This document shows, piece after piece, positions 43,279 through 50,982 of a stretch of DNA of 64,000 nt; the first letter of the stretch is position 1; each line of letters begins with the position of its first letter. The notes beneath the pieces were generated by a model. The model searched no databases. It saw only the letters and a program-made list of their open reading frames with translations, and was not told where the DNA came from. The translations under genes and the position numbers were made by a program. The DNA comes from Lewinellaceae bacterium. Its GTDB lineage: Bacteria > Bacteroidota > Bacteroidia > Chitinophagales > Saprospiraceae. The stretch is from contig JACJYA010000002.1 in assembly GCA_020636315.1 (NCBI GenBank), positions 682,001 to 746,000 on the forward strand. Direction: 5' to 3'.

Positions 43279-43830
43279 ATGAAATTCGAATTGCCGCACA
43301 CCATCGAAAATGTACTCGGTGAAAAGCTGACTTTCAAATCCATCGTCAATGAACCGGACGGAGACAAGGTTCTGGCGGAAGCTTTTGTTCAGCCCGGAGC
43401 AGGGCCGGGCATGCATGTCCATTACAAGCAGGACGAAGGCTTCACGGTGATCAAAGGCAGGATGGGCTATCAGTTCCAGGGAGAAGAGCCCCGGTACGCC
43501 GGCCCGGGCGAGTCCGTCTTCTTTGAACGGGGCAAACCCCACCGTTTCTGGAACGCGGGCGAGGAAGTATTACAGTGCGAAGGCTGGCTCAAACCGGCCA
43601 ATACCGCCGTTTTCTTCCTCACTGCCCTGTATGACGCCCAGAACAAATCCGGCAAACCAGAGCCGGAAGCTTTTGACGGAGCCTACCTCATGACGCGCTA
43701 TCGCTCCGAATACGGCATGCCGGAACTGCCGGGCTTCGTCCGCAATTTCATCATCCCCACCACTTACTACCTCGGCAAACTGATGGGTAAGTACCGCAAG
43801 TTCGCAGGAGCGCCGGAACCGGTGCGGTGA
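43279..43830 (+). CDS. cupin-domain protein
   Basis: 183 residues from the ATG at 43279, placed where the conserved fold begins; an in-frame extension to 43165 overlaps the cytochrome gene. A single cupin barrel covers ~8-110. Motif 1 is GPGMHVHYKQDEGFTVIKGRMGY with two His and Glu as metal ligands, and motif 2 is GPGESVFFERGKPHRFWNAG with the last His. A helical C-terminal region (~115-183, FLTALYDAQNKSG, TTYYLGKLMGKYRKF) follows. The enzyme activity is unknown. Operon partner of the di-heme cytochrome. Confidence 0.9.
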   Translation: MKFELPHTIENVLGEKLTFKSIVNEPDGDKVLAEAFVQPGAGPGMHVHYKQDEGFTVIKGRMGYQFQGEEPRYAGPGESVFFERGKPHRFWNAGEEVLQCEGWLKPANTAVFFLTALYDAQNKSGKPEPEAFDGAYLMTRYRSEYGMPELPGFVRNFIIPTTYYLGKLMGKYRKFAGAPEPVR

Positions 43831-44365
43831 GAACCATAGGCGCCCCAGTTTATGACTGGCCGGCAGCAGAGGGGAGTGCTGGTTCTTCGTGGTTAGCTGC
43901 CGACGAGCCCGCCGGGAAGAGAAACATCTCATGCCCACCTCCAGCCGTTTCGCTTCTCCGCAAAAATACTTTCAACATGCGTTTTTATTGATGATAGCAT
44001 GGGAGTTGCCTCTTCGGGGGCGGCTCCTGGCTATGTATCCCCTGGCAACCGCCTCAACTGTGAAAAAACCACCGCTTCGGAAAACAGTGGGCAGGGGATG
44101 AGCAAATGAGGTTCCGAAAGCAGTCATTTGCAACCCAATTCGCCTCTCCAAACAAGCACTGAGGCCGTCGCCGCCGAAACGGCCAGAGCACTTTTACACC
44201 TTTCTCTCTTTCTCCCTTGCGCCCCTTCTGGTCAAAAGCGCCCATTTTCTGTACAAAACAGAACCCTTTTTAATATTTTGATAATCAGTATTTTATAAAA
44301 CAATTGTGTGCTTTCACTCCGCTCTTGCCTCCTCAGTCGCGGGCAAAAGGCGTCAAAAAGTGAAC

Positions 44366-44397
44366 TTGAAGCCCTGCTCCATCCGGGCTTATACTTG
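44366..44397 (+). promoter_or_regulatory. candidate promoter (TTG-N21-tatacttg)
   Basis: TTG at 44366-44368 and tatacttg at 44390-44397 are spaced 21 nt, one mismatch from TAnnTTTG, 30 bp before the lipoprotein ATG at 44427. The remaining part of the 596-bp gap 43831-44426 shows no supported gene; it has a single cacttttacacc-type word at about 44188. Confidence 0.5.
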
Positions 44398-44426
44398 TGG
44401 TAAACATTAACCAAAAAGTTCACATC

Positions 44427-45641
44427 ATGAAAACCACCAACCTTTTCTTTATTCTTACCATTCTTTCCCTTTTTACGATTACCGCCTGCCAGGATGAGGC
44501 CCCGGTGCCGGAACCCACAGAGGACATTCCCAAAGTCAGGGACATCAGCATCACCGAAATCCGCCTGCAGCAGGCGGAAGCCGGCCTTTTTGCCCTGAAT
44601 ACGGATGTGAGCGTCATCGCCGGGCCAGTTGCCCCGCAAGGGGGGGCTACCGTCCGCATTTACGAAGAAGGCAGGCTGCTGCATACCTTCGATATCGGCC
44701 TGGCGGGCATCCCCAGTGGAGAGTGTTGTCAAAACGGCAAATGCGAAGAAGTAGAAAACTGGACATATACCTGCGACGCCCCCTGCGACAACAACAGCCG
44801 CCAGGATGGCTGTAACTACCACCGCCAGCAGCAGGTGTTCCTGCCCCTCGAACCCGGCGCCACTATCCGTGTTGTTGTGAATGAAGGGGGCGCCATCCGG
44901 GAAATATTCGACGCTTCCGGCAACAACAACAGCATTCAACTTACCGTTCCGGCAGTCCAGGATGATGTCGATCCAGCCAACCCGGACAACCCTTACGACG
45001 AGGTAGGCCGCCTGCACAACGAGCAGCTTCAGGCGCTGCTCCATCGCGTCGAAGCCGAGCCCGCCTTTGCCGACTGGGCCAGGGAAGAGCAACAACAGGC
45101 CGTTCTGGAGTGGGCCGTCAAAGAAGCCATAACCTTTGATGAGTCGGCCGCCACTTTTGCTATGCCTCGGTTTATTAACGCCTATACCGGCAGCGAAGAC
45201 GGCCTGATGCGCGAGGCCAACCCGGAAGCCTTCAAAGCCGCTTTGGAACGCCTGGATATCGATGATAGCAACCGCCAGCGCCTGGCCCATCTTTATCAGT
45301 TGCTGCGGGAGCACCCTCTGGAAGGAAGGCCCGATGTCGCCAGCCTGCTCACCGCCATCCACGCGCTTGAAATAACGTGGATGGAAGGCCAGGAAGCCGC
45401 CCGGGTGGAAATGCCGCTGATCGCCGCCTCGGTGGCCCGCCACAGCCTGTACTTCTGGGCTGCCCGCCAGCCGGCGCCTTTTCAGGGGCCGCAACTGTTC
45501 GGCATCCGGGAAGGTTTCTTTGCCGATGCGTTCGGCGCGGGTATCGGAGCGGCCGCGGGCGCCATTGGAGGGCCAAAAGGGGCGCTGATCGGCGGCCTGA
45601 TCGGAGGAGTGGCCAGCTCGGTGGTTTTCGCGATCGATTGA
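44427..45641 (+). CDS. hypothetical lipoprotein with Cys cluster and C-terminal glycine zipper
   Basis: 404 residues from the ATG at 44427, which opens a lipoprotein signal (TITAC). After a Pro-rich linker comes a domain with an unusual cysteine group at ~95-125 (GECCQNGKC, YTCDAPC, DGCNYHR; seven to eight Cys), possibly metal-binding or disulfide-linked. A helical middle (~185-340) follows, and the last ~35 residues are a glycine-zipper hairpin (GAGIGAAAGAIGG, GALIGGLIGGVASS) able to enter a membrane. I recognise no family. It is followed by an inverted repeat and a ZIP metal transporter on the same strand, so a metal link is conceivable. Confidence 0.8.
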   Translation: MKTTNLFFILTILSLFTITACQDEAPVPEPTEDIPKVRDISITEIRLQQAEAGLFALNTDVSVIAGPVAPQGGATVRIYEEGRLLHTFDIGLAGIPSGECCQNGKCEEVENWTYTCDAPCDNNSRQDGCNYHRQQQVFLPLEPGATIRVVVNEGGAIREIFDASGNNNSIQLTVPAVQDDVDPANPDNPYDEVGRLHNEQLQALLHRVEAEPAFADWAREEQQQAVLEWAVKEAITFDESAATFAMPRFINAYTGSEDGLMREANPEAFKAALERLDIDDSNRQRLAHLYQLLREHPLEGRPDVASLLTAIHALEITWMEGQEAARVEMPLIAASVARHSLYFWAARQPAPFQGPQLFGIREGFFADAFGAGIGAAAGAIGGPKGALIGGLIGGVASSVVFAID

Positions 45642-45672
45642 GCGCGGAAGGAAAACGAATCCCTTGGATATT

Positions 45673-45722
45673 AGACTTGACAAGTTTTTAAGGAGGCGCC
45701 TGCCGGGAAACTTGTCAAGTCT
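45673..45722. repeat. perfect 15-bp inverted repeat upstream of ZIP transporter
   Basis: agacttgacaagttt (45673-45687) pairs with aaacttgtcaagtct (45708-45722); the 20-nt loop contains ggaggcgcctgcc. It sits 31 bp after the lipoprotein stop and 55 bp before the transporter start. It could be a terminator, an attenuator or an operator for a metal regulator. The arms are themselves nearly palindromic (acttgacaagt). Confidence 0.7.
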
Positions 45723-45777
45723 TACCCTCCCGGCACAAAATTTAATTGACAAAAACCATAAACATTTTCTTCCTTAC

Positions 45778-46602
45778 ATGCAAACCATCATCGACAACTT
45801 TTCCGGCCTGACTCCGATCACTCAGGCGCTGTATGCTACTCTTTTTACCTGGGGTGTTACTGCCCTGGGCGCGGCAATGGTTTTCTTCTTCAAAAGCGTC
45901 AATCAAAAGTTGCTGGATGCGATGCTGGGCATGGCGGCAGGAGTAATGATTGCGGCCAGCTTCTGGTCGCTGCTCAAGCCGGCCATTGAATTGAGCCGGG
46001 AGGTCAGCAACATGCCCGAATGGTTTCCGGCTCTGACTGGCTTTTTGGGCGGCGCCCTCTTCCTTTCTCTCATCGATAAGCTGTTGCCTCACCTCCACCT
46101 CGGGTTGAGTATCGACCAGGCTGAAGGGCCCAGCACCAGGTGGCAGCGCAGCGTGCTGCTGGTGCTCGCCATTACCCTTCACAACATTCCGGAGGGGCTG
46201 GCTGTAGGCGTTGCTTTCGGCGCCGTTGCTCACGACATTTCAGCCGCCTCTCTTGGGGGCGCAGTAGCTCTGGCCATAGGCATCGGCCTGCAGAATTTTC
46301 CGGAAGGGACTTCCGTCTCTGTACCCCTGCGTCGGGAAGGAATGAGCCGAAAAAAGGCCTTTTTCTACGGGCAGGCCTCCGGGATCGTAGAGCCGGTATT
46401 CGGAGTTCTGGGCGCCTTTGCGGTCCTTTCCCTGCGGCCTATTCTACCTTATGCCCTGGCCTTTGCCGCCGGCGCCATGATCTTCGTAGTTGTCGAGGAG
46501 CTCATTCCTGAAGCTCACCGGGGAGGCAATGAGGACCTGGTCTCCCTGTCCGTCATCGGCGGGTTCAGCATTATGATGGTGCTGGATGTGGCGCTGGGGT
46601 GA
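45778..46602 (+). CDS. ZIP-family divalent metal transporter
   Basis: 274 residues from the ATG at 45778, where the protein-like sequence begins; an upstream in-frame ATG at 45664 would translate the inverted repeat. Eight hydrophobic segments are visible. The metal-binding motifs are HNIPEG (135-140) in helix 4 and NFPEG in helix 5, with the further EP in GIVEPVFG. A loop with HLHLG lies between helices 3 and 4. ZIP proteins import zinc, iron or manganese into the cytoplasm. The ZupT/GufA-like layout is clear; the metal is not defined. Confidence 0.93.
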   Translation: MQTIIDNFSGLTPITQALYATLFTWGVTALGAAMVFFFKSVNQKLLDAMLGMAAGVMIAASFWSLLKPAIELSREVSNMPEWFPALTGFLGGALFLSLIDKLLPHLHLGLSIDQAEGPSTRWQRSVLLVLAITLHNIPEGLAVGVAFGAVAHDISAASLGGAVALAIGIGLQNFPEGTSVSVPLRREGMSRKKAFFYGQASGIVEPVFGVLGAFAVLSLRPILPYALAFAAGAMIFVVVEELIPEAHRGGNEDLVSLSVIGGFSIMMVLDVALG

Positions 46603-46617
46603 ACAAGCATCTCCAAG

Positions 46618-46639
46618 GGACACAGAAAAACCGGTGTCC
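46618..46639. terminator. weak hairpin between convergent genes
   Basis: ggacac and gtgtcc flank a 10-nt loop between the ZIP transporter and the oppositely oriented permease. There is no T tract, so it is a terminator only by position. Confidence 0.35.
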
Positions 46640-46644
46640 TGCCC

Positions 46645-49068
46645 CTATTCATACCTCAACGCCTCCACCGGGTTTCTTCTCACCGCCAGCAAGGCGTGAT
46701 AACTCACGGTCAGTAAGGCGGCCAGCAGGGCCGCCAGTGCGGCCATCAGCAAGGTGCCCACATCTACCTGCACCCGATATTCGAAGCCTTGCAGCCAGTT
46801 TCGCATAGCCAGATAGGACAAGGGCAGGGCGATAAGGCTGGCAACGGCCACCCAGCGGGTGAATTCTTTGGCAAGCAGAAGGAAAAGGGTTTGAGCCGGC
46901 GCCCCCAGCACCTTGCGGATGCCGATCTCCTTGGTGCGGCGCTCGGCGGTATAAGCGGCCAGGCCCAGCAGGCCCAGGCAGGCGATGAAAATGGCCAGAA
47001 AGGTAAACAGGGAAACGATATGGCCGATGCGTACCTCGGTATCGTACATGGCGTTGAAGTCGTCGTCCATAAAATCGAAATCGAAGGGTTGGTTGGGGGC
47101 GAAATGTTCCCATTCCCGAAGCAGGGAAGCTCGGAGCGCGGGGATATCAGTAGTTTCTACTCTCATGGCCAGATGGCCGGTGCTGCTTCCGATGGCGAGC
47201 ATGAGCGGCTCGATCTTATCGCGTAAACTGGCGAAGTGGAAATCCTTTACAACTCCGATCACTTTGTAGGTGAGCAGGATCTCTCCGTTGTCGCCATCCG
47301 GCCGGCTGATTTCCTGGCCCAGCGGATTTTCCAGGTTAAATATCTTCATGGCCGCCTCATTGAGGATCACAGCGCTGGAATCCGAAGCATGCTCCCGGGA
47401 AAAATCCCGGCCCAACACCATATCCATATCCAGCGTATTGATGTAATCGTGATCTACATACCATACCTGAAGGACGTGGGTATTTTCCGGCCTTGAACTC
47501 CTGCCCAGAAAGACGCTGGTACTGCTCCTCCAGGAAGGGGTAGGCAGATAACCGGAAAAAGTGGCGCTTTTTACCTCCGGCTTCTTCAGTATAGCTTCCT
47601 TAAAAGGGAGGGCGTTGTTACCCAGAGCGTAGGCGTCGTTCAGGATCAATACCTGTTCCTTGTTGAAGCCTAGCTTTTTATTTTGAATGAACCGCAGTTG
47701 TTTGTAGATCACCAGAGACCCGACGATGAGCCCGATGGTGATGGCAAACTGAAAGGCCACCAGCGCATTGCGAAAAATGCTCCCTCCCCGCCCCCGGGTG
47801 AACAAGCCTTTCAGCACCTGCACCGGCCGGAAGGCAGACAGGAAAAAGGCGGGATAACTTCCCGCCAGAATCCCAACCAGGAAGGAAAGCCCCACCATCG
47901 CCGCCCACAACCAGCCGGCGTCGGCCCGCCAGATGCTCAATTGTTTGCCGGACAGCAGATTGAAATAAGGAAGGGCCAACTGCATCAGCAGGACTGCCAA
48001 CACCAAAGCGACAAAACTCAGCAAAACCGACTCTCCCAGGAATTGCCCGATAAGTTGTTTCCGCTGTGCTCCCACCACCTTCCGCAGGCCCACCTCACGC
48101 GCCCGGTTACCGGATCGGGCGGTTGTCAGGTTCATGAAGTTGATGCAGGCCAGCAACAGAATGAAGGCGCCGATGAAGGAAAAAATATAGACATAGCGGA
48201 TATCGCTGTTGGGGGCCAGTTCGTCGAACTTATCCGAATACAGGTGGATGTCAGTCAACGGAAATAAGGAATACTCCACCTGGTTGCCGGCCTTGTAGAA
48301 ATCCTCCAGCGTAATGCCCAGGAATTGTTGCAATTGCCGGGCGATATAGGTCTCGATAAGCGTGGGAAACTTGGCCTGCAGCGCTACCGGATCAGCCCCT
48401 TCCCTCAACACCAGGTAAGTGTGGAAATTATTGCTGACCCACTGATTGAGGCGGCTCTCCTCCAGGGAAGACAGGGAGGCGATGATGTCGTAGTGGAAAT
48501 GGGTATTGGAAGGCATCTCCTCCATCAGCCCGGTGACCCGGTAGTTATAATCATTATCGAGAATCAGGGTTTGGCCTATTGGGTCCTGATCAGCAAAGTA
48601 TTTTTTTGCAACTGCCGGAGTGATCACCAGCGTATTGGGCTCTGCCAGTACAGCTTTTGGGTCGCCTTTGAGCAAAGGGAAAGAAAAAACATCAAAAAAA
48701 GTAGAATCGGCAAAGACGACGTCTTCTTCCCGGTAGCTGTTCTCTTCATATCGCACCAGAAAGCTGCCCCTGTCCCGTAAGCGCACTTGCTGCTCCACTT
48801 CCGGAAATTCTGCCAGCACCGTAGGCCCGAATGGGTCGCCAACTTCCGGTAGTTCGAATTCCTGGCCAAAGACAGTGCCCTCAAAATCTACCCTGTAAAC
48901 GCGATCAGCCTTTTCGTGGTAGCGGTCGTAGCTCAACTCGTCTTTCACATAGGCCAGGATGAATAAAAAGCAGGCCAGCCCTAAGGCAAGGCCCAGGACG
49001 TTGATCAGGGTGTAGTATTTGTGTTTCCAGAGGTTGCGGATGGAGGTGTTGAGATAGTTTTTCCACAT
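46645..49068 (-). CDS. FtsX/MacB-type ABC transporter permease
   Basis: 807 residues from the ATG at 49068 (MWKNYLNTSIRNLWKHKYYTLINVLGLALG). An earlier ATG at 49116 adds 16 unlikely residues. This is the double-unit Bacteroidota architecture. An N-terminal helix and a large periplasmic MacB_PCD domain are followed by three helices ending in the FtsX core (VGLRKVVGAQRKQLIGQFLGESVLLS). A second periplasmic domain then leads to another FtsX core (EIGIRKVLGAPAQTLFLLLAKEF) and a terminal PVEALRYE. No ATPase subunit is adjacent. Such orphan permeases usually act in lipoprotein or peptide export or stress sensing with an ATPase encoded elsewhere. Confidence 0.94.
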   Translation of the reverse strand: MWKNYLNTSIRNLWKHKYYTLINVLGLALGLACFLFILAYVKDELSYDRYHEKADRVYRVDFEGTVFGQEFELPEVGDPFGPTVLAEFPEVEQQVRLRDRGSFLVRYEENSYREEDVVFADSTFFDVFSFPLLKGDPKAVLAEPNTLVITPAVAKKYFADQDPIGQTLILDNDYNYRVTGLMEEMPSNTHFHYDIIASLSSLEESRLNQWVSNNFHTYLVLREGADPVALQAKFPTLIETYIARQLQQFLGITLEDFYKAGNQVEYSLFPLTDIHLYSDKFDELAPNSDIRYVYIFSFIGAFILLLACINFMNLTTARSGNRAREVGLRKVVGAQRKQLIGQFLGESVLLSFVALVLAVLLMQLALPYFNLLSGKQLSIWRADAGWLWAAMVGLSFLVGILAGSYPAFFLSAFRPVQVLKGLFTRGRGGSIFRNALVAFQFAITIGLIVGSLVIYKQLRFIQNKKLGFNKEQVLILNDAYALGNNALPFKEAILKKPEVKSATFSGYLPTPSWRSSTSVFLGRSSRPENTHVLQVWYVDHDYINTLDMDMVLGRDFSREHASDSSAVILNEAAMKIFNLENPLGQEISRPDGDNGEILLTYKVIGVVKDFHFASLRDKIEPLMLAIGSSTGHLAMRVETTDIPALRASLLREWEHFAPNQPFDFDFMDDDFNAMYDTEVRIGHIVSLFTFLAIFIACLGLLGLAAYTAERRTKEIGIRKVLGAPAQTLFLLLAKEFTRWVAVASLIALPLSYLAMRNWLQGFEYRVQVDVGTLLMAALAALLAALLTVSYHALLAVRRNPVEALRYE

Positions 49069-49415
49069 GATGAAAAAGTTGTCGGGTGATTGATTGCTTT
49101 TTGCCAAAAAATTCAAATAGGCCTATCAGCCAGCCAGCCTTTGAATTTTTAGGCGCCGGATGGGGATTTGACGGGCGGTATCCTGTTTTGGTTACAAGGT
49201 TATGGCAGTTGCCGTTTACCCTTGCCAAAAAGGGGTGCCAATGCTCCGTTTTTGTTTTGAATGATGTTTCTCCGGGAGAGTGGTATATTGAGGATGCAAA
49301 AAGGGAAGCTGCACCCCTATGGAGAAAACCTGAATACCGGATGATTACAAACTGGGTATATTACGGAAGGAGGAAAGGGTGGGAGGGTTTCTGGTTCTGG
49401 TTTGGGGGTTCCCCC

Positions 49416-49477
49416 GGGACTGTTCATAGTTTCTTGTTACTGAGTTCCTGGTTCCCTGGAAACCAGCGGTTTAGCTT
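49416..49477 (+). repeat. ~62-bp repeat, left copy of inverted pair flanking the hydrogenase cluster
   Basis: The reverse complement of this stretch matches 56944-57006 at about 50 of 62 positions, including gctggtttcca, ggaaccaggaactcag and aactatgaacagtccc. The two copies point in opposite directions and enclose hyaDCBA, the small gene, hypABC and one lipoprotein gene. The gap 49069-49549 around it also has a small hairpin (aaattcaaa / tttgaattt near 49107-49147) but no recognisable gene. Confidence 0.75.
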
Positions 49478-49502
49478 AACGCGGACACACTTAATTGAAC
49501 TA

Positions 49503-49569
49503 TCCCCTTTTACACCTTTACACCTTTACACCTTTCCACTTTTCCACCTTTACACCTTTACACCTTTCC
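49503..49569. repeat. ctttacacc-word tandem repeat overlapping hyaD 3' end
   Basis: Seven or so copies of tttacacc/ttccacc run in a row. The stop codon of hyaD (49550-49552) and its last codons (encoding GKGVKV) lie inside the repeat, so it extends across the coding boundary. The same word (gtgtaaag on the other strand) follows several other genes in this window. Confidence 0.85.
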
Positions 49570-50038
49570 CCACCAGTTCTCCTGCCAGCACCTTCACCCG
49601 TTCCTCCAGTTCCGGCATTACCTTCTCCACTTCCGGCGAAAGGCCAATGTGCATTTCCTGCAGTTCGGCAATAGAAACGGCAAAGAGATAGACTTTTGGC
49701 ATCTGTCCCATCACCTGCAAGCCTTCCAGCAGATCGCGCAGGCCGATATCGTGGGTGCTCATGGATCGGGGAAAGTCAGAAGAAAAGCGGGGTTCCAGCA
49801 ACCGGATGGTGCCGGGCGGGCGTTCGTCGAGGGTAGCATCGATAAGGATGAGGCAGGGATAAGAAGTAAAATAGTTGGTGAGGTGAAAGCCGCCGGTTCC
49901 GCCGTCGAGGACGTCAATGCCGGAAGGGAGCGGCTGTTCCGCCAGGCGTTGCGCCAGGTGCACGCCCACGCCTTCGTCTCCCATCAGCAGGTTGCCAATG
50001 CCGAGGACGAGCAGTTTTGGATAGGAAGTGGTTGGCAT
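49550..50038 (-). CDS. hyaD: [NiFe] hydrogenase maturation endopeptidase
   Basis: 162 residues of the HyaD/HybD peptidase family. The start is VLGIGNLLMGDEGVGVHLAQRL. The nickel-recognising residues are Glu22, Asp67 (LILIDATLDE) and His95 (MSTHDIGL), equivalent to Glu16, Asp62 and His93 of HybD. The enzyme checks Ni insertion and cuts the C-terminal tail of the large subunit HyaB (predicted after His558 there). It is the last gene of the minus-strand hyaABCD cluster. The C-terminal six residues are encoded by a ctttacacc repeat and are probably dispensable. Confidence 0.95.
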   Translation of the reverse strand: MPTTSYPKLLVLGIGNLLMGDEGVGVHLAQRLAEQPLPSGIDVLDGGTGGFHLTNYFTSYPCLILIDATLDERPPGTIRLLEPRFSSDFPRSMSTHDIGLRDLLEGLQVMGQMPKVYLFAVSIAELQEMHIGLSPEVEKVMPELEERVKVLAGELVGKGVKV

Positions 50039-50051
50039 AGTAATGGCTTTT

Positions 50052-50125
50052 TGCGAAGTCGGAAGGGGAAAGCGGGAAGTCGGAAGGGGGAAGCCCTCCG
50101 GGAAGGCCCTCCTTCTGACTTCGCA
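50052..50125. repeat. gaagtcggaaggg-word inverted repeat between hyaD and hyaC
   Basis: tgcgaagtcggaaggg (50052-50067) pairs with the stretch ending tctgacttcgca at 50125, with one G-T pair. The word gaagtcggaagggg is repeated directly at 50056 and 50076. Confidence 0.75.
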
Positions 50126-50139
50126 TTTTCCATTTCTAA

Positions 50140-50886
50140 TTAAGCTTTCTGCCCTTCGATCACTTTGCGTTTAAACTCCTCTTCCTCTTTTTTCTCCTCT
50201 TCCAATTCTTTGATAAAGACGTCTTCTTCAATGAATTTCCATCCACCGATGATGGAGGAAGTCTCTCCGCGGCCCTCCACATAGTCGTGGTAAAAGACCA
50301 GATAGACATGGATGATGGAGAAGACAATGAAGAACCACATCGTGGCGTGATGGATCTGCCGGAGGTCAAAATCGCCTCCGAACAGGCCGGGCACCCAGGC
50401 GAACAGGTTGGGCAGCCACCAGTCGCTCATGGCGGCATACAGGCCGAACCCGGTAAGGCACTGTACGGCAAAAGCGAGAAAGACAAAGAAGTAAATGAAG
50501 CCGGCCAGAGCGTTATGGCCAACGGCAAGATGCTCTTTGTCTTTTTGCAGCAGGATGTCGATCTTGATCACCTCCCACATTTCATGAAAGAACTTCCGGT
50601 TGGTGGGGATAAAGTTTTTCCAGTTGGCATAACGGTTGCCGACAAACCCCCAGTAGAGCCGGAAAAGAAAGTTGAACAGGAAGATATAGGAAAAAGCGAA
50701 GTGTAGGAAACGGTTGATGCCGAACCAATAGGCGAAGGAAGCTTCCGTTCCCTGCTGGAATGCCGGTGGGCGGGCTATGATGTAACCCGTCACGCACAGC
50801 GCTACTATACATAAGGCATTGACCCAATGGTAAAACCTGATGGGCAATTGCCAGACAAATACGCGGCGGAGATTTTGTGTAGCCAT
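50140..50886 (-). CDS. hyaC: hydrogenase b-type cytochrome subunit
   Basis: A 248-residue membrane protein with four transmembrane helices and the expected heme-b His ligands: RFYHWVNALC in helix 1, RFLHFAFSYIF in helix 2, and HHATMWFFIVFSIIHVYLVFYHDYVEGRG in helix 4, with HNALAGFIYFFVF in helix 3. It anchors the periplasm-facing hydrogenase dimer in the cytoplasmic membrane and passes electrons to quinone. The C-terminus is a highly charged cytoplasmic tail (KELEEEKKEEEEFKRKV), longer than usual. It lies between hyaB and hyaD on the same strand, each gap carrying a distinct inverted repeat. Confidence 0.95.
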   Translation of the reverse strand: MATQNLRRVFVWQLPIRFYHWVNALCIVALCVTGYIIARPPAFQQGTEASFAYWFGINRFLHFAFSYIFLFNFLFRLYWGFVGNRYANWKNFIPTNRKFFHEMWEVIKIDILLQKDKEHLAVGHNALAGFIYFFVFLAFAVQCLTGFGLYAAMSDWWLPNLFAWVPGLFGGDFDLRQIHHATMWFFIVFSIIHVYLVFYHDYVEGRGETSSIIGGWKFIEEDVFIKELEEEKKEEEEFKRKVIEGQKA

Positions 50887-50911
50887 TGTATTGTGGTTTC
50901 CGGATTAATAT

Positions 50912-50980
50912 TTGGCTATTGGCAATTAGCAGTTGGCTATTGAATCCGGTGCCAAATGCCAACCGCTAACCGCCAACAGC
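50912..50980. repeat. ttggctattggc-word inverted repeat between hyaC and hyaB
   Basis: The left arm (50912-50942) holds ttggctattggc and agttggctattga. The right arm (about 50949-50980) carries tgccaaatgccaa and ccgccaac. Together they make a long imperfect hairpin ending 3 bp before the hyaB stop codon. Confidence 0.65.
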
Positions 50981-50982
50981 GA

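Noticed and set aside
44232..45752. A 506-codon minus-strand open frame opposite the Cys-rich lipoprotein
   Set aside because: It covers the intergenic inverted repeat and the promoter region, and its product has no recognisable domains. The plus-strand lipoprotein signal is far better evidence.
46645..49068. A complete MacB-type efflux system
   Set aside because: Only the permease is here; no ATPase or periplasmic adaptor gene lies on either side. The same holds for the partial permease at the right edge.
49086..49691. A plus-strand frame between the permease and hyaD
   Set aside because: It ends inside the antisense of hyaD and spans the flanking repeat and the ctttacacc tract. No family was recognised.
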